Part shown: positions 50,734 to 60,100 of the stretch, in pieces
How the letters are laid out: each line of letters starts with the position of its first letter
Numbering within the stretch: the first letter of the stretch is position 1
Source: Bin80 sp965203305
GTDB lineage: Bacteria > Bacteroidota > Rhodothermia > Rhodothermales > Bin80
Length of the DNA: 64,000 bases
Assembly: GCA_965203305.1 (NCBI GenBank)
Contig: OZ241874.1
Location: forward strand, 2,542,001 to 2,606,000
Direction: 5' to 3'
Made by a program: the position numbers and the translations under genes
Notes under the pieces: model-generated
What the model was told of the DNA's origin: nothing
The model's input: only the letters and a program-made list of their open reading frames with translations
Databases searched by the model: none

Positions 50734-50752
50734 TTATCCAGCAAAATCCGCA
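50734..50752 (+). repeat. Cassette repeat after ATPase 3
   Basis: TTATCCAGCAAAATCCGCA, identical to the start of the ATPase 1 leader. It lies 51 bp past the ATPase 3 stop in inverse orientation relative to that gene. No matching copy is seen upstream of ATPase 3. Confidence 0.6.
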
Positions 50753-50802
50753 GGAATGCAGGGAGAGAACATTACCTCTCCATCCCCATGTCTGTGTCCC
50801 GA

Positions 50803-52116
50803 TCACTGTCGGAAGGGTCTCTGCCCTGTGGGGGATCCTGCCCATGATTGCCTTCCCCCGATTTGGGTGGAGGGGGTTCCTTTTCCCTCTTTTTCGGGCG
50901 GGGGACTGTCTGTTGTATGGTTTTCCGGTTCCTTTTGGGAATCCTCCTTCTCTGTATTCACCTCTGGCAACGGTTTCGCCCGGGACTGATCTTGGGCTGC
51001 ATGTTCCTTCTCTACCAGCCATTCCCGTACCATGTAGTCCCGAAGAGAGGGAATCGGAATGCTGTATCGCAGCCCCTTTTTGTACAGAACACCCTTCAAC
51101 AGGGCCCGCTCAAATCCACTTTCCCCAATCAACCGCTTGATCTCCTCATCTGTCAGTCCTATCTCCAGCGAAACATGCTGAAACAATTCCGCCAGTCCCA
51201 TGAACTCATTATACGCCAAGTTTTTCGTCCGACCACGGTCATATTCTCTGCGGTTTACCCGTCCCTTCTCCATGACGATACGCAGCCCCTCTGCGGTCAT
51301 CTCTCCCCCGCTTTGCTTGAGTACACGCGCAGCACTTGTTGAGTAGGAATGAATATGTCTGGGCCAGCAATGCGTCTCTTGAGAAATCGCATCTACCCAC
51401 TCTGTCGTGTCTCCCTTCGCCTTTCCCTCTTTTTTAAGCCAGTCCTTGATCACCTGCCGCTCTTCCTCCTCTTCTAGTGGTTCCATATCAAATGTGCATT
51501 CCTCTGCCAACCGAGATAGTCCCAAGTTTTCAAATGCCCTGTCTGTCATCCCCAGTCCGCCTGCCAACAGGATGACAGGTTTTCCAGCTTCCCCATTATG
51601 CAGGCATTTTAAGAGTTCCTGCACCTCTGGCTGGTCCGCATCTGGGACCCCGCCTTTTTTCGCACCGATCCTTTGCGCCTCGTCGAGAATTAGCAGGAGT
51701 GGTTTCTTTCCCCTCTGGATGAGTTCCAGGGGGGTAGCCACGGATGTATCCACTGCGGAAGATTTCGTGAATTTCCCTTCCACCGCTGCTCCCCCAAGTT
51801 TGCCACCCGCCTCCATTCCCTTCCGCGTGGTTCTCTTTTTCGGACGAAGCCTGAGACATTTTCGCATCCGATCCGGGTTCCACAGAGCAGGAAGGGGGAG
51901 ATTCTTCACATCCCAACCCTTCTTTTTTGCTATATCCCAGCATTTTGCCAGCAATGCAGTTTTTCCCACTCCGGGCGGCCCCTGGATCAAAAGGATGCTT
52001 CCCCCCTCAGACTCTATGGACTCCCCTAGTGCCCCCCGGAACTCCTCCAGGATCGTTTCGCGTCCATGAAAGTGTTTCGCCGCTCCCCTGTCTCGAAAGC
52101 CTTGAATCTTACTCAT
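50803..52116 (-). CDS. P-loop ATPase paralogue 3
   Basis: 437 residues from ATG 52116 (MSKIQGFRDRGAAKHFHGRE); an earlier ORF start is not supported. Walker A GPPGVGKTALL, Walker B PLLLILDEAQR and LLAGGLGMT are present, then lid and winged-helix-like end and a long hydrophilic linker. The tail is frame-shifted: an extra A in an AAAA run (T run near 50871-50874) makes it end PFRQ at 50803, whereas the next frame reads the family tail DPSDSDRDTDMGMER. The core is intact. Confidence 0.8.
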   Translation of the reverse strand: MSKIQGFRDRGAAKHFHGRETILEEFRGALGESIESEGGSILLIQGPPGVGKTALLAKCWDIAKKKGWDVKNLPLPALWNPDRMRKCLRLRPKKRTTRKGMEAGGKLGGAAVEGKFTKSSAVDTSVATPLELIQRGKKPLLLILDEAQRIGAKKGGVPDADQPEVQELLKCLHNGEAGKPVILLAGGLGMTDRAFENLGLSRLAEECTFDMEPLEEEEERQVIKDWLKKEGKAKGDTTEWVDAISQETHCWPRHIHSYSTSAARVLKQSGGEMTAEGLRIVMEKGRVNRREYDRGRTKNLAYNEFMGLAELFQHVSLEIGLTDEEIKRLIGESGFERALLKGVLYKKGLRYSIPIPSLRDYMVREWLVEKEHAAQDQSRAKPLPEVNTEKEDSQKEPENHTTDSPPPEKEGKGTPSTQIGGRQSWAGSPTGQRPFRQ

Positions 52117-52462
52117 CGTTTCATCTGGAACACATCGCGGGAACAGGTACGCTATAGAACAGGAATCGGGATAGAACCAAAAATACCCCATCCGTGAGAA
52201 TGCCACTTTGATGCATCACCAAGTATTTTTGCAATCTTTTCAGCACGGTTTCGATTCATAGTTGATCTGCTCAATTACAACCCAAAATTTATCGTCAAGG
52301 GGGTGGTATCAAACTGCATCTTACGAAAATACGGTCACCAGCCGTTTTCTGATCAACTCCTCCGTTCAGTTGCCGGAGAGCATCAATGTGCCAGTACCAA
52401 AAGAATCACACAGGGGATCCAGCTGGAGATCATTCCCTGATTCCGTATTCTTGAATTGGGAT
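52117..52462. other. Gap between ATPases 3 and 4
   Basis: About 350 bp. A 35-codon minus-strand ORF at 52152-52259 starts MNRNRAEKIAKILGDASKWH then SHGWGI, recalling the end of some serine-protease-like proteins, and is probably a gene fragment. No hairpin like those of the other ATPase leaders is seen; two direct GAACAGG copies occur at 52141-52163. Confidence 0.4.
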
Positions 52463-52481
52463 TTATCCAGTAAAATCCGCA
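52463..52481 (+). repeat. Cassette repeat after ATPase 4
   Basis: TTATCCAGTAAAATCCGCA, one base different from the copy at 50734. Together with the copy at 53956-53977 it brackets ATPase 4 as an inverted pair. Confidence 0.6.
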
Positions 52482-52500
52482 CAGGATGCAGGGAGAGAGG

Positions 52501-53898
52501 TTATCTCTCCATCCCCATGTCTGTGTCTTGATCACTGTTGGAAGGGTCTCTGCCCGGTGGAGGTTCCTGACGAGAATTGTCTTTCTCCGATTTGCGTATC
52601 GTGGGGTCTTTTCCCTCCTCTTTTTCAGGAGAGGGACTGTCTGGAGTATGGTTTCCCGTTTCCTTTTGGGAACCCTCCGCCTCAGACTGGTCTTTCGACT
52701 CCGGCTGTTGCCCGGAAACATCTCTTGTAAGGTGACGACTTGCCTGTCTCTGTTTCTTGACCCGCTCGTAGCGCAATGCGGCCTCTCGAATTCGCGTGGC
52801 TCTTTCTGTCAGGTAGTCATACAGGGACGGAATGGGGAGTGTGTACAAGGGGTTGCTATAATAAAGAACACCCTTGGAGATCACCTGCGCAAACCCTGGT
52901 TCACCTAGTTCTGCCACAAGATCTTGCTTCCGGAACCCTTCCTCCACAGGAGTATCACGAAACATCTCCACAAGCCGGACAATATGATCATCGTCAAGCC
53001 CCTCCGTTCTGCCTGTATAGTATGCCCAGCGTTTTTCCCGTCCTGTTTCCATAACGGAACGCAACAGGTCCGCCGTCATCTGCCCATGGTTGTCCTTGAT
53101 TAGACGGGCGGCATTCCGTGCGTAGGAATCAACATGTCTCGGCCACTGGTATGTCTCTGTGGTGATCGTGTCTATCCAGTGCGTGACATCTCCTGTCGCT
53201 TCCCCCGCTTTCTTGAGCCAGTTCCGGATCACCGTCCGCTCTTCCTCTTTCTCCAGGGGTTCCATGTCAAACATGCAGTCTTCTGCCATCCGGGATATGC
53301 CCAGTGCTCTGAATGCATCTTCGGTCAGCCCCAGTCCACCGGCCAGCAGGATCACAGGCTTGCCCAACTCTCCATTGTGAATCTCCGTCAAAAGATCGCT
53401 GACCTCGTCTTTGTACGGTCCATTGATATTTTTGCTTTCTCCCATACGCTGGGCCTCGTCCAGAATCAAGAGGAGCGGGTCCTTTATTTTCTGGATCAGG
53501 CTCTTGGGGGTGACCTTCGGGGTGGCTTTTTTTGTCGTTCGTGATAGCCCCCCTTCAAGGGATGCCCCAAAGTATTTCACTTTCCCGCCACCCCCGATGG
53601 TTTTTTCTGTGGCGACCTCTTTTTTCTTCAGCCCCAGACATTCCGCCATCAAGTCCGGATCCCACAGGGCCGTGACGACAAGTTTTCGGACCTCCCACTT
53701 CTCTCTCTTTGCCAGTATCATGCATTCTTCCAGAAGTGCCGTTTTGCCGATCCCCGGCGGCCCCTGCACGAGGAAGGTGGTCCCTTCGTTATTTTTTTTG
53801 TCGTCCCGCAGCCTGTTCTTGAAACTGTCCAGGATGGGGGTGCGCCCGTGGAAGTAGGGGGTGGCTCCACGGTCTGTGGATTTTCGAAGCGGGTCCAT
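52501..53898 (-). CDS. P-loop ATPase paralogue 4
   Basis: 465 residues, the longest family member. Signature DRGATPYFHGRTPIL, Walker A GPPGIGKTALL, Walker B PLLLILDEAQR, LLAGGLGLT and the segment WLKKAGEATGDVTHWIDTIT, which is identical to that of paralogue 1. C-terminal linker rich in E/S/P/K (QQPESKDQSEAEGSQKE) and a complete tail SDQDTDMGMER. No effector domain is fused. It shares its leader with paralogue 1, so these two are probably a recent duplication despite lying 30 kb apart. Confidence 0.82.
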   Translation of the reverse strand: MDPLRKSTDRGATPYFHGRTPILDSFKNRLRDDKKNNEGTTFLVQGPPGIGKTALLEECMILAKREKWEVRKLVVTALWDPDLMAECLGLKKKEVATEKTIGGGGKVKYFGASLEGGLSRTTKKATPKVTPKSLIQKIKDPLLLILDEAQRMGESKNINGPYKDEVSDLLTEIHNGELGKPVILLAGGLGLTEDAFRALGISRMAEDCMFDMEPLEKEEERTVIRNWLKKAGEATGDVTHWIDTITTETYQWPRHVDSYARNAARLIKDNHGQMTADLLRSVMETGREKRWAYYTGRTEGLDDDHIVRLVEMFRDTPVEEGFRKQDLVAELGEPGFAQVISKGVLYYSNPLYTLPIPSLYDYLTERATRIREAALRYERVKKQRQASRHLTRDVSGQQPESKDQSEAEGSQKETGNHTPDSPSPEKEEGKDPTIRKSEKDNSRQEPPPGRDPSNSDQDTDMGMER

Positions 53899-53921
53899 GG
53901 TTTCTGTCGCAACTGGTCAAA

Positions 53922-53977
53922 ACAGACTACGCTTCGGGGCACAGTCTGTTCCCGCACTTGCGGATTTTGCGGGATAA
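53922..53977 (-). promoter_or_regulatory. Structured leader of ATPase 4
   Basis: Near-copy of the ATPase 1 leader, in the same orientation relative to its gene. It begins TTATCCCGCAAAATCCGCA (inverse of 53956-53977), has a TCCGC-AAGT-GCGGA hairpin, and then the stem CAGACT / AGTCTG (53943-53948 and 53923-53928) followed by TTTT. The ATG is 24 bases downstream of the stem. Base changes relative to ATPase 1 keep both stems (GCGG against GTGG), which supports an RNA role. Confidence 0.6.
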
Positions 53978-53994
53978 GCCCCCTTGAATTCGGG

Positions 53995-55155
53995 TTACGC
54001 GAATGCGTCTTTTACTTTCGAGAAGAACGATTTATTCTTTTCGGACTTGTCTGGCTGGAATGCGGGGGATTCTCGCAATTTCTCCATCAGGTTTTTATCC
54101 TCGCTGGAGAGATTCTGTGGAGTCCATACATGCACATGCACCAGCTGATCTCCTTTTCTGGATCTTTGAAGTTCTCCCAGCCCCTTGCCCTGCATGCGCA
54201 GCACCTTTCCTGACTGGATGCCTGGCGGGACCTTGATGCTTGCCCGGCCTGTAAGGGTTGGGATCTCAACTTCGGCTCCCAGTGCTGCCTCTGGAAAGGA
54301 AATTTCCAGATTGTAGATTAGATCACTCCCTCTGCGAATAAAATACTTGTGGGCTTTTTCGCGGATCTCAATCCGCAGGTCTCCGGGGCTTCCCCCGCGT
54401 GCACCGGCATGCCCCTGATCGCGAAGGTTCATGACCATTCCATCTTCTATACCGGCTGGCACCTGTACCTTGATAGATGATTCTCCGTCAAGCCGCCCCT
54501 GCCCTCTGCATTCTGCACATGCCTCTTCAATAATTTGTCCCTCTCCCCGACACCGGCCACACTCAGACACGGTTTCAACCTGTCCCAGCGGCGTTCGCCG
54601 CACGTGGCGCTCTCCTCCAGAGCCGTTGCACCTGTCGCATGGCTTCAGTTGACTTGGGCCACCTTTTGCCCCACTCCCTTTACAGGTTTCGCACGGGGTA
54701 AGCCGACGAATTTTTATCTGCTTTTCTGTTCCTTCTGCGATTTCTTCCAGGGTCAGGTCCAGCCGCTGTACTATGTCGCTACCCGGCTGCCCTCTCCCCC
54801 TGGGTCGACGCTGCCCTCCCCCAAAGAAATCCTCAAATATCGTACCTCCAGCCCCTCCTGCTCCCCCGAAGATATCACCGAACGCACTGAAAATATCATT
54901 TGCACTGCTAAATCCCTGCGGGCCACCGCCTGTACCACGCAGACCATCCTCTCCATATCTGTCGTAGATGGCCTTCTTCTCCTGATCACTCAATACTTCG
55001 TAGGCAACTGCGGCTTCCTTGAAGCGGGCCTCTGCTTCCTTGTCTCCGGGATTGCGATCTGGATGATTCTCCAGTGCCTTTTTTCTGTAGGCCTTTTTGA
55101 TCTCGTCCGCAGACGCATCACGGCCGACACCAAGCACCTGATAGTAGTCACTCAT
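53995..55155 (-). CDS. dnaJ: Chaperone DnaJ
   Basis: 386 residues. J domain with HPDRNPGDKEA, Gly/Phe-rich region, then four CxxCxGxG zinc repeats (CKGSG, CNGSG, CRGEG, CRGQG), and the C-terminal substrate-binding domains ending VKDAFA. It stimulates DnaK ATPase. It follows grpE with a 14-bp gap. Confidence 0.97.
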   Translation of the reverse strand: MSDYYQVLGVGRDASADEIKKAYRKKALENHPDRNPGDKEAEARFKEAAVAYEVLSDQEKKAIYDRYGEDGLRGTGGGPQGFSSANDIFSAFGDIFGGAGGAGGTIFEDFFGGGQRRPRGRGQPGSDIVQRLDLTLEEIAEGTEKQIKIRRLTPCETCKGSGAKGGPSQLKPCDRCNGSGGERHVRRTPLGQVETVSECGRCRGEGQIIEEACAECRGQGRLDGESSIKVQVPAGIEDGMVMNLRDQGHAGARGGSPGDLRIEIREKAHKYFIRRGSDLIYNLEISFPEAALGAEVEIPTLTGRASIKVPPGIQSGKVLRMQGKGLGELQRSRKGDQLVHVHVWTPQNLSSEDKNLMEKLRESPAFQPDKSEKNKSFFSKVKDAFA

Positions 55156-55169
55156 GCTGGATCAGCCCT

Positions 55170-55796
55170 CTATCGTAATTTTGCCAAAAGAGCCGGATCA
55201 GATGTGGCAACAGCCACGATCACTTTGGCGTGCCGGAGCACCTGATCCCCGAGACGGTATCCTGCCTGAACTTCGTGCCGTATATGATCACCTTCGCTTT
55301 TTTCAGATACGAGTTCCTGTCCGACTGCCTCATGCCAGTGTTCGTCAAATTTCTCTCCCACTGTCTGAATTCGCTGGAGCCCCAGCTTTCCCAGTTCACC
55401 CAAAAAATTTTCATGTACGAGGGTAATGCCTGACTGTAACGACAGAAATGCAGCATCTTCCGAACCCGTTTCTTTGGCAGCATCCAGAGAACGCTCTAGG
55501 TCATCCAGAATTGGCAAAAGCGTGCGAACAACCCCGGCCTGTGCCCTTGCTGACCACTCTACTCGCTGCCCCTCCATTCGCCGACGGTAATTCACAAGCT
55601 CTGCTGTGATCCTGAGCCTCTGATCCTTCTCTTTCACCAAGTCTTCCTGGCACTGTGTCAGGGGATCCAGTTCCTCCTCTTCCTCCTGAGTATCCGGCAC
55701 TTCCTCACTCTCATTCTGAGGTTGCTGTTCAGGTACTTCAGGGGGAGTGGACTGCTCAAGCGATTCGTCTTTTTCCTCCGAAAATTCTTCAGTCAT
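55170..55796 (-). CDS. grpE: Nucleotide exchange factor GrpE
   Basis: 208 residues from ATG 55796 (MTEEFSEEKDESLEQSTPPE). A long acidic N-terminus, then the coiled coil and the GrpE signature GDHIRHEVQAGYRLGDQVLR near the end. Its start overlaps the end of hrcA by 8 bp, so translation is coupled. DnaK is not in the window. Confidence 0.95.
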   Translation of the reverse strand: MTEEFSEEKDESLEQSTPPEVPEQQPQNESEEVPDTQEEEEELDPLTQCQEDLVKEKDQRLRITAELVNYRRRMEGQRVEWSARAQAGVVRTLLPILDDLERSLDAAKETGSEDAAFLSLQSGITLVHENFLGELGKLGLQRIQTVGEKFDEHWHEAVGQELVSEKSEGDHIRHEVQAGYRLGDQVLRHAKVIVAVATSDPALLAKLR

Positions 55797-56865
55797 TCGT
55801 GTATATCTGTTGTCTTGAACCTGCAATGGATGGCCGGTTGAGCAGAGAGGCCATAGTTTCTACGAGAGAGATCGCACGACCATAATCCATGCGGATCGGA
55901 CCAAGCAGTCCAACGGTTCCTGAACTCTCTCCTACGGTATACCGTGCCGTTACGATGGAATAGGGATTCACCGACTCATCCTGAATTTCACTGCCAATCC
56001 CTACGGATACCCAGTTGCGGGAATCCACCTGGCTTCCCGCTGCCTGTTCAAAGAGCTGCACGACATACCCTTCATCCTCAATCAGATCAATGAGTTGACG
56101 CACCTCGTTCATACCTTGAAACTCTGGCTGTTCCAGCAAACCGCCTGTTCCAGAATGGGTTAATCGGCCTTTTGAGGAGTCCCCGAAAAGCACCGCTGAT
56201 TCATTGAGAATCAGTTGCACAATCCCTGTTGGATCATTATCAATGTCTTTAGTGCGCACCGCATAATCCCTGCGAATCTCATCCAGACGCAGCCCCGCCA
56301 GTCGTTCATTCAAGATAGACACGATCCGGTCAAGATCCTGGCGGCGGATGTCCATGTTTGTTTCATAAATGATCGTTTTCACCAGGTGACTCCGCACGCT
56401 GATGACGATCATGATATTTGTTTCGGAGAGCGGGACCACATCCAAGCGTTCCAGGATTCCTGTCGAAATTTTTGGGCTGAGCACTACTCCCAGCAGGCTG
56501 GACATGCGCCCGAGCAGCAGGGAGGTTTCCCGAAAAAGCGTATCTGCATCTCCCATCAGTCGGTCCAGCCGTCCCTTGAGCAGACGACGCTCGGGAGCAG
56601 ACAGCTCTGGAGTCTCCATCAGCTCATCCACAAACGCACGATATCCCAGCTCCGTTGGCATTCGGCCGGCAGATGTGTGCGGATGTCTCAGATACCCGCG
56701 CTCCTCCAGATCAGCCAGCGTATTGCGGACTGTTGCTGCGCTGAGTCCAAGGGAGGATCTCTTGGCCAGCTTGCGTGATCCCACCGGCCCTGCCGTATCA
56801 ATAAAATTGCGTACGACCAGGTGCAGGATTGCACGCTCACGGTCCGTCAGCGATGGAGATGACAT
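55789..56865 (-). CDS. hrcA: Heat-inducible repressor HrcA
   Basis: 358 residues with the N-terminal winged helix (DRERAILHLVVRNFIDTAGP, then LGLSAATVRNTLADLEERGY) and the SAGRMPTELGYRAFVDELM region, then GAF-like inserted domain. HrcA represses heat-shock operons by binding CIRCE. I see no CIRCE inverted repeat in the upstream 300 bp, so its own regulation is unclear. A good ribosome-binding site (aggag) precedes the ATG. First gene of hrcA-grpE-dnaJ. Confidence 0.95.
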   Translation of the reverse strand: MSSPSLTDRERAILHLVVRNFIDTAGPVGSRKLAKRSSLGLSAATVRNTLADLEERGYLRHPHTSAGRMPTELGYRAFVDELMETPELSAPERRLLKGRLDRLMGDADTLFRETSLLLGRMSSLLGVVLSPKISTGILERLDVVPLSETNIMIVISVRSHLVKTIIYETNMDIRRQDLDRIVSILNERLAGLRLDEIRRDYAVRTKDIDNDPTGIVQLILNESAVLFGDSSKGRLTHSGTGGLLEQPEFQGMNEVRQLIDLIEDEGYVVQLFEQAAGSQVDSRNWVSVGIGSEIQDESVNPYSIVTARYTVGESSGTVGLLGPIRMDYGRAISLVETMASLLNRPSIAGSRQQIYTND

Positions 56866-56998
56866 CTCCTGAATATGGAGTCTAAAGGTTCACCCAAGTT
56901 GCAAATTCCTTGCCGTATCAATGTAGTATGGTCATTTTGTCCGATTTAACTTCCCCAACACATTTTTTTTTCGTATGCAGGCCAGCAGCAACCAGCAT

Positions 56999-57193
56999 TT
57001 ACGAAATCTGGACAGTATACTCAACACAGGATGACATTCTTCCATTCATTGACGGTCCAGACAAGTCAAACCTGCACCTCCGAACACCATTACGCGAATT
57101 CGTCTCTTTGTTTCGAGAATCTGGTGTTTCTCCTCCTGTGTATTCACTGTTGGGGATTTGAGGATGTGATTTCGCGGTGATGTGCAGTGTCAT
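56999..57193 (-). CDS. Possible 64-aa protein coupled to the methylase
   Basis: Its ATG overlaps the stop of the upstream methylase by four bases (ATGA), which suggests coupled translation. It starts MTLHITAKSHPQIPNSEYTG and is polar throughout. No family is recognised. It could be an accessory peptide of the restriction system or chance. Confidence 0.35.
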   Translation of the reverse strand: MTLHITAKSHPQIPNSEYTGGETPDSRNKETNSRNGVRRCRFDLSGPSMNGRMSSCVEYTVQIS

Positions 57194-60100
57194 TGCCTTG
57201 TCCTCCAGAGTTGGTAGTGATGCAAGACACCAGAGAGTCGTGCAGAGTAGTCCCACCCCTTGTGAAATGTTTCGAAGATGTGGACGAGTTGTGACTCGCT
57301 GAGTCCATACAGATGAGCAACTACGGCATCCAGTTCGTGGATCTTGTCTTCCTTTTCGTCTTCTTCCAGAGGCCCGCAGGCTACTCCCACTTGTTTCGCC
57401 CACTCCGCAAAGCGATCATCCGGGCAGGCCAGTCTACCAGAGAGTTCAACGACGCGTTGCCACAGTACATTCTCGCGAGAGGGGCGTGGAATTGGGAATG
57501 GATTGATCACAAAATATCTAAGATTTGTCTCCACAAAACGTCGCGCATACCAGTCCAGCGGGATGGACGAGAGAACTCCAAGCAGGAATGCCTGATCTTT
57601 TTCATCCCCACGAGGCCAGAGGAAGTAAGGAGCAGAATCGGTTATGAACACATTCGGTGGTATAAAGGATGCTATGATGGTCCTTTGATTCGCACGATTT
57701 GTAACATTCCTATACGCGATCCGTGCTCCGTAGCATGGTAGAGTATCTCTGTTTTGTAAATACTCCTCCGTAAACTCAGAGTGTGCACTACCACTGGTTT
57801 TTCCTCCTCTTTGACGCTTGGACTGAAGAAAATTCAGAACAAGTTCAGGATCTGCCCATGCATAGTATACTCCTGTATCCGGTGTCCACAGATCAAATGA
57901 TGCCCCCTTATAGACGGGCCAAAGCCCATCAAGAGAGTCTTTACTTCCAAAGTCCATCAGATTCTTCTGATTGGTAGAGTCCAACTCCCTGTCTGGTCGT
58001 GCTCTCCATTTACTACCCCCCCCCCCTAATATATTTTTATTATATGTGTCAAGTCGAGGATGCTTACGCAATTGAGCAAACACTTGAGTTGAATCCGCTT
58101 TTGGCAATAAGGGTAGGGAAAATGTATCGTTCCAATTCCTGATCTCCCAAAAGGCAAAAGTTGCGGCTTCTTGAGTTCGGTCTTCTCTGAACTCAGGCAG
58201 TGATGTGTAGGGTCCTCTCAAAGTAATGAACTTCCCTTCGGGCTTGCCATGCTGTATGCATACAAGGGCGATGGTATACATTTGGTGTACTTCATCAAAC
58301 GCCCATCCCGCCCGATTTGTCATGGTGACTACATCTACTTCTGAAGACTTGGTAAACATTACCTGGCGAAATTTCTCGGATCCTTTGGCAGCAAGGGCAT
58401 TCCTAGGCAAAACGACCCCGATGTAACCTCCATCTGCATTGGATAGTCTCCAGAACCTCCAGCAGAATGCCTTATAAAGGTCCGGTACCCCCGTTCCGAT
58501 TCCAGGATAGGAACCACTCATGAGTGCTCTGCGCAACTGATTCGTTTCGTTCAATTCGCGTTCGTAGATCTCAAACAGATCTGGACGCTCTCCCCGTAGG
58601 AACTCTTTTTCCGCTTCTTGCTCGCGTTGTGACTTGCCCCGCAATCCTGGAAAATGCCGTGCCCAAAAAGCATCCTGATCCACCTTAACCTTTTCCCAAG
58701 GAGGATTCCCAAGGATCACATCAAAGCCAGACCGCTTCCGAAGAAAGACCTCTGGGAAGGCAATCGGGAAATGAATTCTGGAAAGAGGCCGCAGGATCTT
58801 CTGGGCGGCATCAATTGCCGTTTGCATCTTGGGGGAGTCCGCATGCAGTGCGTCCGAAAGTTCTTCCCATTCATCCAGAACTTCCTTGATCACGGATTCA
58901 TCACCAATCGGAGCAGCGGTGAGCAGATCACAGAGTGTTTCCGTGCTCCGAATCGCCTCGCGCACATCTTCCTGTGCCGTCCGTGCCGCTGCAATATCTT
59001 CCAGAGAGGTATCGTTGCTGTTCGCCAGCCGTCGCAGCGGCTTTTCTGCTGGCCCCAGCAGTTTCCTTGTGTCCCGGTCCCGGTTAAATACCGGCACAGA
59101 AAACTTCTCGAATGCGTCCCAGATCTCTTCCATGCTCCCCATGCCGACCAGCGAGTTCCCGTGAATGAGTGTGCGGTCCAGAAAGGACAGAGGAAGTCCG
59201 GGAACGAACGTATGAATCCAGACCGCCAGCCTCGCCAGTTGCACCGCAAGCAGGTTGAGGTCCACGCCATAGATACACCTGCGGGCAATCAGGCGGCGAA
59301 GGAGCTGGCTGTCCTCAATGGGATCACTGCCCTCCCCCAGTTGATGTATTGCAACAGAGCGTAACCCCTGCAATTCATTCATCACGCCTGACAGGCGGCG
59401 AGTGGCGAGATAGTCGGCCATCTTCTGTTCCATCAGGTCAATCGCACTGATCAGAAAATGCCCGGATCCCATCGCAATGTCCGCTACCCGAACATCAAAG
59501 AACGCCTCGCTGGCATCCACCGAGTCCAGTGCATTCAACCGTTCAAAATGATCGTCCAGAGCGGGACGCAGGGCCCGGTCCAGCAGATGATCCACAGCAA
59601 AGGATTTGGTGTAGTAACTCCCGGTGGACTTTCTTGCCCCAGACTGGTTGTGCAGATAGACTTCGCCTGCCGAAACCACCGGCTTCTCTCCCTCTTTGGC
59701 CGGAACATACACTTCCCCGTTCTTCTGCTTTTTCAGAACAAGATCCATGTCGGCCCGTGCCAGTCCAGACTCCAGCAGTCCCTCATAGATGGTGCCGAAC
59801 TCGCGTACCCCAAGCGAGCGAAAGTCCACCGGTCCGGGAACATCTTCCCGAGTCTGGATCACCAGCAGATCCCGCAGGGCTTGCTCAAAACATTCATTGG
59901 GGAGGATAATCTTGGACAGTTCCGCCCCTGTTCGGGAAATCTCTGGATCCTCCAGGAATAAAGCTCCCCCGTATGCCGGAATGCCCCACTCTCCATTGCC
60001 CCATGCCACGGCTTCCCAGAGTTTTTTTGTTTCCACCCAGTGGCTGTCGTTGTCTGCGATAGGGGTATTCAGGGCAACAAGATCGGACAGTTCTTTGGCC

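Noticed and set aside
52262..52531. 89-aa plus-strand ORF between ATPases 3 and 4
   Set aside because: Composition is random-like and the frame runs into the cassette repeat and the ATPase 4 tail in antisense.
54535..55245. 236-aa plus-strand ORF
   Set aside because: Antisense to dnaJ.
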